Source: Lepas anatifera
Taxonomy: Eukaryota > Arthropoda > Thecostraca > Lepadidae
DNA: 64,000 nucleotides
Assembly (NCBI GenBank): GCA_034440635.1
Contig: JAOTON010001818.1
Location: forward strand, 51,001 to 115,000
Direction: 5' to 3'
The first letter of the stretch is position 1. Each line of letters opens with the position of its first letter. Positions 35,951-46,857 of the stretch are shown here, piece by piece. Position numbers and translations under genes: made by a program. The notes beneath the pieces are model-generated. The model was not told the DNA's origin, ran no database searches, and saw only the letters and a list, made by a program, of their open reading frames with translations.

Positions 35951-38900
35951 ATGATAAACCATGCCCATCCCGCTGGCCCCCTCCTGGACGGCAGCGCCTA
36001 CACCCGTCTTTGTCTTGACCCAGGGTTGGATGATGATGAGGGCTGTGCCCTATTGAATGACTACAAAAATATATCAGAAAACTGTAAATATCATGATTCA
36101 CGATCTCTGGTTACCCAGTCTAAGAATACAATCAATATAATTCACTTCAATATTCGATCACTGCCGAAAAACTTTCAAAAACTTAAGTACTTTTTACATT
36201 CTTCAGCATCTAAATATGATATAATATGCTTATCAGAATCATGGTTGGATGATCAACTTGTGAATGGATATTCTTTGGCAGGATATAAACTTAGAAATAG
36301 TTGCTTACAAACTCACATTCGAGGAAAGGGCTGTGCCATGTACATAAGTGATGATATAAACTTCAACATCATTGAAAGTTTGTCAATTAAAATTCCTGAA
36401 ATTCAATCTCTCTTTATTGAGATAAGGTCACCCAAATCTCGAAACATTATTGTTGGCACAATCTACAGATCACCCTCATAAGATGCTAATGTCTTCTTAG
36501 AATTCATAGATGAAATTGTAGGAAATATTTCCAAAAGCCTCAAAATTAGTGTAATTGGAGGAGACTTTAATCTAGATCTTCTACAAATCAATAACAGTGA
36601 ACGAGTTACAAAATTTATAGAAGGTATGTCTGCAGGTGGATTCTTGCCCACTATAACACTTCCTACTCGTATTAGCCATCATTCTGCAACATTGATTGAT
36701 AACATGTTCTGTAACTCTATTCATGAAGTTAAAAAATCAGGCATAATCATTGACGACACTAGCGATCACCTACCTGTTTTCATCTCCATAGGTCATGAAT
36801 CAAGCAAACAATCTAGGACCGAATCTGGTAATCATCATTTTAACATGGCTCTGGCAGATGTATTAGGACAAATAGTAAAAACTAAACTTGATGATTCTCC
36901 TATAACTGATGATCCAAATTCCTACTCTGAGCTGCTCATTACTACAATTGAAAGAGAAATGAAGAAAATGTCAAGTGTTAAAAAAATCGCAAAACTGACC
37001 CATTTCAACCATGGATTACCCCAGCTATGGTACAGTGTATTAATAAGAAAAATAGATTACAAAGGAAATTCCTAAAAAGTCGTACACCTGCTAATAGAGT
37101 TGAGTACACTACTTACAAGAATCGTCTAAACTCTGTTCTTAAAGAGGCTAAAAAATATACTATAGGAAGCTGATTGCAGAACATAAAAATAATTCAAGGA
37201 AACTATGGCAGACCCTAAACAATATAATAAGTAGAACAAAAAAAGCTAATCTTCCCCTCCCAAAATCGTTTGACTCCAACAATGAGGAACTAAGTGTCCC
37301 GGCAATAATAGCTGAAAAGTTCAATGATTTCTTTGCCACAATAGGTAGTAAATTAGAGCAAAGTCTCCCCAGAGCTATGGCAGACCCTTTACACTACCTT
37401 GCTGACTTCGAAACAGAAAACGAAATGGAAATTTTGAGGGTGACACCGGATTATGTTATGAGTATTATAAAAGGAATGAACAGCACAGGAGCTGGTGTTG
37501 ATGAAATTAATGCCAAGCTTCTTAAAAAACTTTCCCCTCACTTACTGGCTGAGATAACCTATCTCATGAATATTTGTATAGACAAGCATACATTTCCAAG
37601 ATGCCTCAAAATAGCTCAAATAAAGCCTATACATAAAGCAGGATCCCAAAAACAATTTAACAGTTATCGTCCAATTTCGATTCTGCCTGTTCTTTCCAAA
37701 GTACTAGAACGTATCATTTATGACCAACTGCTCCAATTTCTAAACGATAACAACATCCTTTACAATCAGCAATTTGGATTCAGAAAGGGTCACTCCACTT
37801 ATATGCCAGTCTCCATGATTCACGAACTGATAACTACGTCATTGGCAAAAAAGCAAACATCGATTGGTATATTTTTGGACTTAAAAAAGGCTTTTGACAC
37901 AGTAGATCATCAGATACTTCTAAAAAATTGCAAAAATACGGCGTTACGGGCCAAGCTCTCATATTGATAAAATCTTATTTATTAGAACGCTTCCAAACGA
38001 CCAAAATTGATTCTGTCAAATCAGAACCTAAATTGGTTAATATGGGCGTCCCACAAGGTTCCATTCTGGGGCCAATTCTCTTCTTACTATATATTAATGA
38101 CTTTCACAAAAGCTCTGACATTCCAAACTTCTTTCTTTTTGCTGATGATGCAGCATTGTTTTTCAATGGCACAGCCGATGAAATTGTAGACAAAATTAAC
38201 CTTGCAACCCCTGGAATATCCACGTGGCTCAGTGCCAACAGACTAAGCTTAAACTTAGAGAAAACATTTTACCAAAATTATTCAATTGGTGACAAAAAAC
38301 CTGATGTTAAAATTTGCCTTAACCATCAAGAAATAAAACGATCCGAAGAATTTCGATACTTGGGTATTACCATAGATAAACATCTAAAATTCAAGAAACA
38401 TATATCTAATACTTACAAAATTATATGCAGAAACACTGGTGTCATCGCCATAGCTAAATTCATGTTAGACGAGAAAAGTATGTTAATGCTCTATAACGCT
38501 CTAATAGCACCATATTTGGGATACTGTGGGTTCATTTTCGGCACAAATTATGACAATAACACAAAACAGTTAACAAACATTCAAAAAAGGATTGTCAGAA
38601 TTATTGGGAAGGCCCATCACAGGGACCCATCTTCACCTATATTTAAAAGACTCAAGTTGCTAAAATTTACTGATCTAGTCAACCACCAGAAGCTCTTGAT
38701 CAAGCATAGATTTTTGAATAACCAACTCCCACCAATATATGCCGAATTCTTTAAGCAAAATCAGCAAACTAGGCCTAGCCGAAGAATTATCCACTTTGAT
38801 GTACCAACTGTTTACACTGGATACCAGATATTTGTCTTCTCCCATTCGTGTCCTAAAGTATGGAACCAAATTATAGCACCAAAAATCCCAAATATTGCTG

Positions 38901-38965
38901 ATATCCCCAAATCTAAAGCCATGTTCAAAACAGTCCTACAAAAGCTCTTTGTTGAAAATTATTAA
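35951..38965 (+). pseudogene. LINE element 1 ORF2: AP endonuclease and reverse transcriptase, broken
   Basis: The frame opens at ATG 35951. Endonuclease motifs follow in order: INIIHFNIRSLP (about residue 61), ICLSESWLDD, GTIYRSPS, GGDFNLDLL, DDTSDHLPVF. RT motifs: YRPISILPVLSKVLERI (37665-37710), FGFRKGHST, FLDLKKAFDTVDH (37876-37914), GVPQGSILGPILFLLYIND, FADDAALFF near 38140, and a C-terminal thumb. Breaks are an in-frame TAA at 36479-36481 (Gln position expected), frameshifts near 37024, near 37160 and near 37930. No RNase H domain is present. The protein would nick target DNA and prime reverse transcription there. Confidence 0.88.
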
Positions 38966-39090
38966 CTAGTCGTGATTGCTATAGAGCACGTGCACTTCAG
39001 AAGGATTAGGGTCCTGGTAAGCTAAATACTATGATAAAAATTTATCATGATAAAGCTGTGTAATATTTCAATGATTCAAAATGGCAATGA

Positions 39091-42000
39091 GCGTAAAGAA
39101 ACATCCATCTCTGGCATCTATCTGTGTCTCCTGCATCTATCCTCTTTGGTGGGCGGCTGGTCTGGGCTGGGGTCGGGGGGCTGGGTGCTGGATAGGGAGG
39201 GGGCTATATAGGGGGCCCTGGACGCTAAGCTAGCGTATGTGTGTATGAGTTGCCTGCGTGTTGACTGGTGTTTGGATCGAACGTATTTGGTCTGTGTCAA
39301 TGCCTCATGTGTTCGACATGTGTTGGATAAATGTGCGGTTGTTCTGTCCATGTGCGTTCGGTGGTGTTCTTCTTTTGTCTTTTATAGACACGTTTCTTCT
39401 GTCCTACATGCATTGGTGGCAGGGTACTAAGACAAGGTGATCCCTTAACCGTTCCCTGCCCAATCCAAAATATCAGTAAAAAATAAGTATATCTTTTCCA
39501 TCTGGTTCCCCATCACTCCACCTGAGTGGTACGAGAGCTGAGCAGCATGAGAATGATCAGTGGTGGTGACTTGCAGAGGCGTGAGCGCCCTAGTGCGCAG
39601 TGGCTCTTACTCCCACCCCCTTGCAGCTCTGCATGGAACCGGCGGGCCACGTGTGCTGGGGCTGACTGGTCTGTGGGCGGCTTCATCGGATGGCTCCTTG
39701 GACCGGTGGCGCTCTGAGATCGGTGCCGCTCCTAGACCTTCGAACGGAGAGCAGAAGAGATGCACCATGCGGTCGGGGTCTCAGACGCCGCCTTCTTCTG
39801 GTTGAGACTGTCCACCTCTACCTCCCACTTTAGTGATGGGGTCATGGCACCGTACTCAGCCGAGGCGCCGACTATCACTGTTACGTTGTGATGTGACGGA
39901 TACATCGAGCTGCCCGTTGGTGACCTGCTGCCTTAGACCATGGACACAACGGCCATGCTGCCCGTGCCACCTGGGAACGAGGGCGACGCGAGGACGGGGG
40001 GCTGGTACCCCCGGCCTAACACAATGTACAATAAACATCAAGAGCCTTAGTATATGCTGCTCCGCTGGCTTTCCGTCGTTATGCTGAAGATAGTGGACCC
40101 TTCGTCGGCTACTGGGAATTACATTAAAGGCTGGCAAAACAAGATTCGTCTTCCTCTAAAAACGGACCATGTACACAAGAAAGTATCTGCTGAGTGACAT
40201 CATTAATCACACCACGAGAAGAATAGAACATTACGCCGAAAAACTTGGGGATCAGCAAAAAAAGTGAAGGCGAGCTTATCAATGTTGTTATCTCAATTCA
40301 CACGTGTTAAATTGATGTCAGCTGTCATTAGAGGTACCAGTTTTTTGCTACTAGGGAGTGACATGTGCAGTGCAGGGGGACTCACTGCATAGGCTGTGAA
40401 TGTGATACGGAAGATAACTGTGATAATCGTACAATGGCATTACAAGACGCATAATACTTGCCCCCGATCTGTCAAAAGACCTGGCGGTGGATGCCTCAGT
40501 GACAGTAAATTTGTACTGTGTCTGTTCCCCGGACGCCGGTGGCTTGCGTATGACGGGCCGTTACCTGTATGCGTGTCCCGCCGGCGTTTTGGCAGAGGTG
40601 TAGTGGGCTGGCATGCGTGTTGTCGCTAACGGGCTGCAATAATCCATGCCGGAACACTCACTGCTGAGTAGTGTTTTGCTACGGCGCATAGTTGGAGTAA
40701 TAGCTCCTAATATGGCCATGACATGCTAAATATGGCCATGACATGCTAAATGTGATAGGTAGCGCTAATATCGGTCTTCGGCGTAACATAATTGATCAGG
40801 GTTACAAATATGGCCACTAGGATCTGAGCTGTAATAGGAGGCGCTTTTATCTGGTGTCGATCTGCCACCCTGATGTGGGTAACTTGACCGTGGTTCAATG
40901 TGTGGCCACTTGTGGCGTGGGGCGCACCAAATAAGTGATATAGATGGCGCTGATGTAGAACTTAAATGACTGGTCAATTGAACACAGCCTGGGTCGCTCT
41001 GGTGCATCGACCTGAAACTCTAAATATGTTTTGTTATTGTCATTTGAAATTCCTGTAATGCGTGGTTTTGGAGCGATTTTTGTCTTCCTGTGCAACTGTG
41101 GGAACTTAACCGTGGTTCAATGTTTGATCGCTATTGGCGTGAAACACACCAGAAAGGATCGATATAGATGGCGCTGAGGTGCAATCCAAATGACTGGTAA
41201 TATGGCCATGCTCTGGTTGCTCCGGTTCAAGGACCTGAAACTACTGATGTTATTGTAATTTGAAGTTCCTATTTTCCAATGCGTGGTTGTGAAGTAATTT
41301 TGTCTTAAAGCCTTCTGTCGTTCTTGCTGCCAAGTTGCCTGAGGCGGATGTTGCTGACTGTAGATAAATAAACGCTCCCACTGTGATGGTGGGGGAACTG
41401 GAAAAAAATGTGTATGTGTGGAAATATATGTACAGATATAAGTGTGCCAGATTTACTGCAAGCTAAGCTCATAAAAGTTTTGCATACCAGCGGGTAAGGT
41501 ATGTATAGGGAGGGATGGGTATAGTTTTCTCCCTAGACATTGCAAGTTAGTATACATTTTAGGTGGCTGGCAGTGCAAATCTTTACAAGAATTTTAGATG
41601 GCTGGTGCACATTGTGTGGCCTGCTGTCATACTCTGCTAACTGGTACAGTGTGACAGCTTGCCCTGTATAGCATTCTAGGATCAAACATAATGTTAGAGA
41701 TAGCCAGAAGTGAGTCAGATGAGAGAACAGGCATTAAAGGTAACTAGCATGCCTCATGAAGTCTTGTATATCCTAAATACCATTCAACGGATCTTTGGAA
41801 ACATTTCTTATTGTAAGATATGCATAAAGAATAAACTAACTCAGGGTACTTATACTACAGGCATGTATAGCCTCTGCAGTCACAGTGCCCTAAAGCTCAA
41901 ATAATCATTACCATTGCCAGTGCACCACTTACTTAATACAGCCATCATTTGGGACTATAATGGGTATGAATCATTGATAAGGCTTCCTGAATAAACAAAT

Positions 42001-42190
42001 AAAGTATCAAATCTAGTAAGTAGGCCCATTTCCCTTGAAGCAGATACTACTTTTAACTCAAAAAGCCTTAGAAAACACAGCATTACCATGGCACCTGCAT
42101 GAAAGAGTACTGTCACAGGTGCAGCCTAATTAGGCGTCGCATTTGCCACGTCGCAGTTAAAGGGCTGTATCTTTGTTAGTAATCCAAACT
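39091..42190. other. No recognised gene; local tandem duplications
   Basis: G-rich sequence at 39130-39210 and overlapping frames at 39526-40137 carry no domain. Two 22-bp units (TATGGCCATGACATGCTAAA) are tandem at 40711-40753. A ~220-bp segment is tandemly duplicated: 40880-41100 and 41103-41310 share GACCGTGGTTCAATG, ATAGATGGCGCTGA and ATGCGTGGTT words in the same order. Confidence 0.5.
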
Positions 42191-42211
42191 TACCTTACCT
42201 TACCTTACCTA
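42191..42211 (-). repeat. CR1-like copy A 3' terminal microsatellite
   Basis: On the minus strand this reads TAGGT followed by repeated AAGGT. CR1 and L2 LINEs end in short tandem repeats that the reverse transcriptase uses for priming. The related copy B ends in a different unit near TATAGG at 61767-61790. Confidence 0.8.
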
Positions 42212-42357
42212 CGGTTGTCGGAAAATTTTGGAGGCCAAATGGCCTGCAGGTTCCGTTCTATGACGAGCTCAAATTAACAGAAGTCCTCATTTGGTCTTTC
42301 TCAGCCGGAGAGACTGAGTCGGAAACCACGGGCAGTCGCCCGTGGATGGGGGGTCGG

Positions 42358-45207
42358 TCAGTCAGGGACCTCGTACCATAGGTGAGTCCAGTTTGAGTCC
42401 AGTCTTGCCTTGAACTGTTCGACAGTGTGGGCTTCAACCACGGACACCGGTAGCGAGTTCCAGTCATTTACAATGCGACACTTAAAGGCAGTACGGCGAA
42501 CTCTGGATGTGGCAGTAGGCTTAACCAGCTTCCAGGGGTGGCCACGGGTGCGCGAGGTCCTGTCCAGTTTGAGAAACCGTGTTGGGTCCTGGTCAACAGC
42601 CCCGTGTAGGAGTTGAAAGGTCCTAATCATATCGCCTCGGCGTCTTCTATAGTATAACGCTGGAAGCTTGAGAGCTCTCAACCTTTGCGGGTATGAAAGT
42701 CCCCTGATAGAACTGACCAAACGTGTGGCACGGCGTTGAACTTTTTCAAGTGCTCTCTCGTCGGCGCGATTGAAGGGGCCCCAAGTAGAATTACCATATT
42801 CGAGAATAGGGCGGACTAGTGCCTTGTAGAGAAGTGGCAGTGTGTGCGAGTCTATGTTAGCAAAGGTCCTTCTAATCAGTGCAAGGACGCGAGTAGCTTT
42901 CGAGACTGCTGATGCCGCGTGCTCCCGGTATTTTAACTCACTATCAATCAGCACACCTAAATCTTTCTCAACTTCAGTCTTATCCAAGGATGTTCCCCCC
43001 ATGTAGTAGTTGTGGTGGCTGTTGCTACGGCCTAGGTGGAGGACAACACATTTGTTGACATTGAAGTGGAGTTGCCACTCAACAGACCACTCATAAACCC
43101 TGTCAATATCGGCCTGGAGGGAACTAACAGAAATGGGATGATTGGCCCTATTGTATATCTTTGTGTCGTCTGCGAAAATTTTTATGCCGGACTGGACACG
43201 ATCCGGAAGGTCATTGATAAAGATAAGGAACAGCAGAGGTCCTAGGACAGATCCCTGCGGGACCCCACTGGTCACAACGGCCCAATCAGAGATCGAGCCA
43301 GCCACTGAGACACGCTGGAGTCTTCCCGTCAGAAATGCCTTTATCCAGTTCAGTAGCTTCCCTGTCACTCCATAGCCCTCAATCTTCCTCATAAGCCGTG
43401 CATGTGGAACCTTGTCGAAAGCTTTCTGGAAGTCAAGGTAGACAGAGTCAACAGGATGGGTTCTCTCCAGCATTTGCGTCCATTCCTCAATGACTTCGAG
43501 GAGATGAGAGTCGCAGGATCGCTTAGGTCGAAATCCATGTTGACTGCTGGACAACAATTGGTGCTCGTTAAGGTGCTGAAATACTGTATCCTTGATGATG
43601 GACTCAAGGACTTTGCAAGTCACTGAGGTTAGGCTGACAGGTCTGTAGTTACCTGGGACCTGCCTATCCCCTGTCTTGAAGATTGGGATAATGGTCCCAA
43701 GTTTCCACTTGCTTGGGAGGACTCTCTCATCCAGAGATTTCCTAAATAGATGTGTCAGTGGGATGACAAGAGAGTCAGCTGCATCATGTAATACCCGAGG
43801 ATGGACAAAGTCCGGACCAGGAGAGCTGGACACACTGAGGCGCAACAGCTTGGAGTGGACTAATTGAGGAGTTATAAGGACGTCATCGACGGAAGCTTCT
43901 GGACAATGGTTGTGAAAAGTTGGTATACAATCCAAGTCCTCCTCAGTGTAGACAGACGAGAAAAATGAGTTAAGAAGCTGCGCCTTATCACTGTCATTCT
44001 TAACAAGGCAGCCGTCTTGGGTCTTCAAGTCGTTGATGCCAGGCCTGGTCTTAAGCCTTGACCCAGTATAGGACCAGAAAGCCTTCGGGTTGGTTTTGAG
44101 GTTAGCAGCGAGTTTGCTCTTATAGTCCCTGTGAAGCCGACGGGTTGTGTTCCTCAATTTGTTTTGGCACCGGGTGAGCCTGGCGAGATCGATTGGATCC
44201 CTTGTGCGCTGGTAGACTTGGGATAACTCCTTCTTCTTTTGTTTGATATTGAGGGCTTGACTGTTCATATAAATGTTCTTACGATTACCTCTGGTCCTGA
44301 ACTTTGGAATGCATGCTTCTATGCTTGAGTTGAGATGAGTCATGAAGAGTTTGAATGCTTCTTCAGTACACAATACCTCCATGGTGCTCCAATCAATGTC
44401 AGAAATCATTGTGTTCAGCTGTCCAAAATTGGCTCGGGCAAAATTGTACTTGGTAGTTCCACAATCCTTGCGAGCTGCATAGCACTGAAGGTCAAAACGA
44501 AGAATCAAGTGGTCACTCCTACCTACCCCATGGAAGTATTCAAGGTTTTTCACCATTCCTTCTTCGTTAGTAAATATCAAGTCCAAAACATTAGCTATCT
44601 GACTATCCCGAAAACGAGTGGGCTGTGTGACATGTTGGTACAAAAAATGATCATGAGCAAGCTCAATTAGATAATGGGACGGATGACCGGGTGGCGCCAT
44701 GGAAAGTTCAGTAGACCAATCAATTTGTGGAAAATTGAAATCTCCAGCCATGAGAATATGTGATGCTTTCGTTCCTGAGGCCTCCTTCAGCAATTCAGAA
44801 AAGTCAACCATGCTTTGATGCCCATCACCAGAGGGGCTGTGATAGATGCCTCCGACCAGCAAATAGTCTTCTCTGTGTAAGTTGACTCGGACGAATAGGT
44901 GCTCCTTGAAGACGGCTGGAAAAGAAACAAGGGATGACCTCAGGGTGTTCCGTGTGTAGATTGACACTCCACGATTGCCACTAGGACCAAGGTCGGCTAG
45001 GTTAGGGTCAAAGCTAGTGAAGACGTTATAATTAGGTATGCCTAGGAGAGATGGGTGAATCGGCAACCTTTGGGCCTTTGGAATCACCTCGGTCAGGATG
45101 ATAAGGTCTGGCTCTTCACCGGCAATCTGTAAACAAAATTCTTCTCGTTTGTTGAGAAACTGGTCACAGTTTGTGTATAGTACTTGAATATGCTGTGCAT
45201 CATTTAG
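42358..45207 (-). CDS. CR1-like copy A ORF2: AP endonuclease and reverse transcriptase, no AUG start
   Basis: The frame follows the ORF1 UGA directly and stays open for 949 codons. Endonuclease: VLYTNCDQFLNKREEF at the start, then LIILTEV, GGIYHSPSGDG, MAGDFNFPQIDW and GRSDHLILRF. RT: GNYRPVSLTSVTCKVLE, QHGFRPKRSCDS, VYLDFQKAFDKVPH, SGVPQGSVLGPLLFLI, FADDTKIYN (catalytic FADD at 43166-43177), EVEKDLGVLID, and a C-terminal thumb with LEYGNSTWGPFNRADE. There is no RNase H. The enzyme nicks DNA and reverse-transcribes the element RNA at the target. No in-frame AUG precedes the endonuclease domain; the first AUGs after the UGA are in another frame. Readthrough or another non-canonical start is needed. 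Confidence 0.9.
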   Translation of the reverse strand, partial: LNDAQHIQVLYTNCDQFLNKREEFCLQIAGEEPDLIILTEVIPKAQRLPIHPSLLGIPNYNVFTSFDPNLADLGPSGNRGVSIYTRNTLRSSLVSFPAVFKEHLFVRVNLHREDYLLVGGIYHSPSGDGHQSMVDFSELLKEASGTKASHILMAGDFNFPQIDWSTELSMAPPGHPSHYLIELAHDHFLYQHVTQPTRFRDSQIANVLDLIFTNEEGMVKNLEYFHGVGRSDHLILRFDLQCYAARKDCGTTKYNFARANFGQLNTMISDIDWSTMEVLCTEEAFKLFMTHLNSSIEACIPKFRTRGNRKNIYMNSQALNIKQKKKELSQVYQRTRDPIDLARLTRCQNKLRNTTRRLHRDYKSKLAANLKTNPKAFWSYTGSRLKTRPGINDLKTQDGCLVKNDSDKAQLLNSFFSSVYTEEDLDCIPTFHNHCPEASVDDVLITPQLVHSKLLRLSVSSSPGPDFVHPRVLHDAADSLVIPLTHLFRKSLDERVLPSKWKLGTIIPIFKTGDRQVPGNYRPVSLTSVTCKVLESIIKDTVFQHLNEHQLLSSSQHGFRPKRSCDSHLLEVIEEWTQMLERTHPVDSVYLDFQKAFDKVPHARLMRKIEGYGVTGKLLNWIKAFLTGRLQRVSVAGSISDWAVVTSGVPQGSVLGPLLFLIFINDLPDRVQSGIKIFADDTKIYNRANHPISVSSLQADIDRVYEWSVEWQLHFNVNKCVVLHLGRSNSHHNYYMGGTSLDKTEVEKDLGVLIDSELKYREHAASAVSKATRVLALIRRTFANIDSHTLPLLYKALVRPILEYGNSTWGPFNRADERALEKVQRRATRLVSSIRGLSYPQRLRALKLPALYYRRRRGDMIRTFQLLHGAVDQDPTRFLKLDRTSRTRGHPWKLVKPTATSRVRRTAFKCRIVNDWNSLPVSVVEAHTVEQFKARLDSNWTHLWYEVPD

Positions 45208-46719
45208 TCAGATTGACTGGCCTTGATGGGAAGAGCTAGCTGCAGTGGTTGAATTAGGTCCTGGAGGATTGGCATTGAGTTCCTGTCTCTGTTGAGAGAG
45301 TACCACAGGTGTAGTGATTTCCAGTTCTCCTGGCACTTGGCAGGCACCTGCACAAACAGGTGAAGGAGATACCAGGTCCCTGGTTACAGCTGATTGAACA
45401 GAAGAAGCACAGGATACAGTGACAGGTTTTGATCTGGCTGGGCTTGTGGTATCCCTGCTCCCTTGAGTATGCCGAACTTGTCCTGCCTCTCGCTGATCCA
45501 GATTGTGTTGCATGATCTTGGGCTTGGAATGACCTGTGAATGCCTTCTGAGCCGGGGCGCTGGTGAGCAGCCTGGCAGGGACAATCTTTCCCCTCTTGAT
45601 AAGAAGATCCTTCTCACCAGCCTCCCTTCGCCTCCTTAACTCATCCCTGAGCCTCTTTTGTTCCTGACGTTCTTTGTAGGTCAAATCAGGCGTGATGAAG
45701 ACACGCTGCCATTCCTCTGTGGACCTGAGTTGGGATGCCATCCTTAAGATGTCAAACTTGGACTCCTCGTTCTCCAGGGTGATGATGAGGAGCCTGTCTT
45801 TGTTTGGGATAACTTTCCCAGCCCTAAAAGACTTGGTTGCTTTGACATGTAGGTGGAACGAGTCTCTGATCATTGAGACGAACAGGGCAATGTCAGCCTG
45901 GGATTTTTCCATCACTGTAGCCCCTCCCTGTTCTGGAAAGTTGTGGACGACTACATTCCTGATACGCTTATTCTTGTCCAGAAAGTCATCAAACACTATC
46001 GATACTGTCTGGGCTTCTTTCCTGGTGATCTGGCCCTGGGTGAGAGGGGAAATGGATGCCAGTTTATCTCCAACATCTCCAACTACCTTGTCACATGCCT
46101 TCTTGACCACCTCAGAGTACTGCATTTTCAGGTTCAGATTCTCATTTAGAACCCTTTTGATCATACCGGAATGTTCCACAGCATGGGATTCTTGCTCCCT
46201 CATGGAGCGAACGAACAGACGCATGTTCTCTTGCAGTGAATCAATCTTTGAACCTTGTTCTTTGATAGTGTTTGTTAGATCACTCACTTTGTTGTCCAAT
46301 GCCTCAATATCATTGGTTGAGGACTGAACACCTGAGTTAGATATCTGTGCTGATGTTGATTTGAGTACTGGCCCTGCAGATTCGTCCTGGTGCAAAGCGA
46401 GAGACGAGACCGACTCAGAGGAAACATCAGTTTGTACTGCCGCATCGCAACGAGAGGGACTCATTACAGTTTTCACCACTTTAGCCCTGCAGAATGTGCA
46501 GACAAATGCCACAACAGCGTGTTTCTGCAAAGCATTGTATGCTGGTCTTGAAACAGATTGACAAAAGGTGTGGAACCAATTCTGGCAAATGACACATTCC
46601 AGACCGAGCTGACCATCCTTAACCTCTAACCCGCACACATGTTTCCCTGGACCTCCTTTACAAATGGACAACAGATCCTCCCCGCTATTAGATCTGGAGA
46701 GTGAGGGAGACAGTGACAT
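45208..46719 (-). CDS. CR1-like copy A ORF1: PHD-type zinc finger and coiled-coil protein
   Basis: The likely start is ATG at 46717-46719 (MSLSPSLSRSNSGEDLL), because the frame upstream of it (to 46995) merely translates the 5' minisatellite. Residues about 20-75 contain a Cys/His pattern (VCGLEV, LECVICQNWFHTFCQ, FVCTFCRA) like a PHD finger. Residues about 140-240 form a coiled coil (NDIEALDNKVSDLTNTIKEQ). A domain with RNVVVHNFPEQGG and LLIITLENEESKFDILRMA resembles the RRM-like module of LINE ORF1 proteins. The tail is Ser/Pro-rich. CR1 ORF1 proteins bind element RNA. The frame ends in UGA followed by CUA (45205-45210), continuing in the same register into ORF2. Confidence 0.85.
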   Translation of the reverse strand: MSLSPSLSRSNSGEDLLSICKGGPGKHVCGLEVKDGQLGLECVICQNWFHTFCQSVSRPAYNALQKHAVVAFVCTFCRAKVVKTVMSPSRCDAAVQTDVSSESVSSLALHQDESAGPVLKSTSAQISNSGVQSSTNDIEALDNKVSDLTNTIKEQGSKIDSLQENMRLFVRSMREQESHAVEHSGMIKRVLNENLNLKMQYSEVVKKACDKVVGDVGDKLASISPLTQGQITRKEAQTVSIVFDDFLDKNKRIRNVVVHNFPEQGGATVMEKSQADIALFVSMIRDSFHLHVKATKSFRAGKVIPNKDRLLIITLENEESKFDILRMASQLRSTEEWQRVFITPDLTYKERQEQKRLRDELRRRREAGEKDLLIKRGKIVPARLLTSAPAQKAFTGHSKPKIMQHNLDQREAGQVRHTQGSRDTTSPARSKPVTVSCASSVQSAVTRDLVSPSPVCAGACQVPGELEITTPVVLSQQRQELNANPPGPNSTTAASSSHQGQSI

Positions 46720-46721
46720 TC

Positions 46722-46857
46722 GGGTGGTCGGGGTGCTGGTCCATCGGGTGGTCAGGGTGCTGGTCCGTCGGGTGGTCTGGGTGCTGGTCTGTCGGGGGTC
46801 AGGGTGCTGGTCCGTCAGGTGGTCAGGGTGCTGGTCCGTCGGGAGGTCAGGGTATTT
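46722..46857 (-). repeat. 24-bp minisatellite in CR1-like copy A 5' region
   Basis: Five to six units containing GGTCAGGGTGCTGGTCCGTC (plus strand) lie just upstream of the ORF1 ATG. The fourth unit is one base short, so a translation through the array changes from a DHLTDQHP repeat to a TTRRTSTP repeat. This argues that the array is untranslated leader. GC-rich CTGGTG repeats continue to about 47430. Confidence 0.7.

Larger units (their letters stand above)
33501..39090 (+). mobile_element. LINE element 1 (Jockey/L2-like, two ORFs), broken
   Basis: A plus-strand non-LTR retrotransposon with ORF1 (33975-35105), an 846-bp G/T-rich spacer, and an endonuclease/RT ORF2 (35951-38965). The 5' boundary is not visible and I place the untranslated leader only roughly. 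The 3' untranslated part is short and ends in AT-rich sequence; no clear poly-A or target duplication was found. A relative lies at 50043-52999. Clade assignment is by motif style only and is uncertain. Confidence 0.75.
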
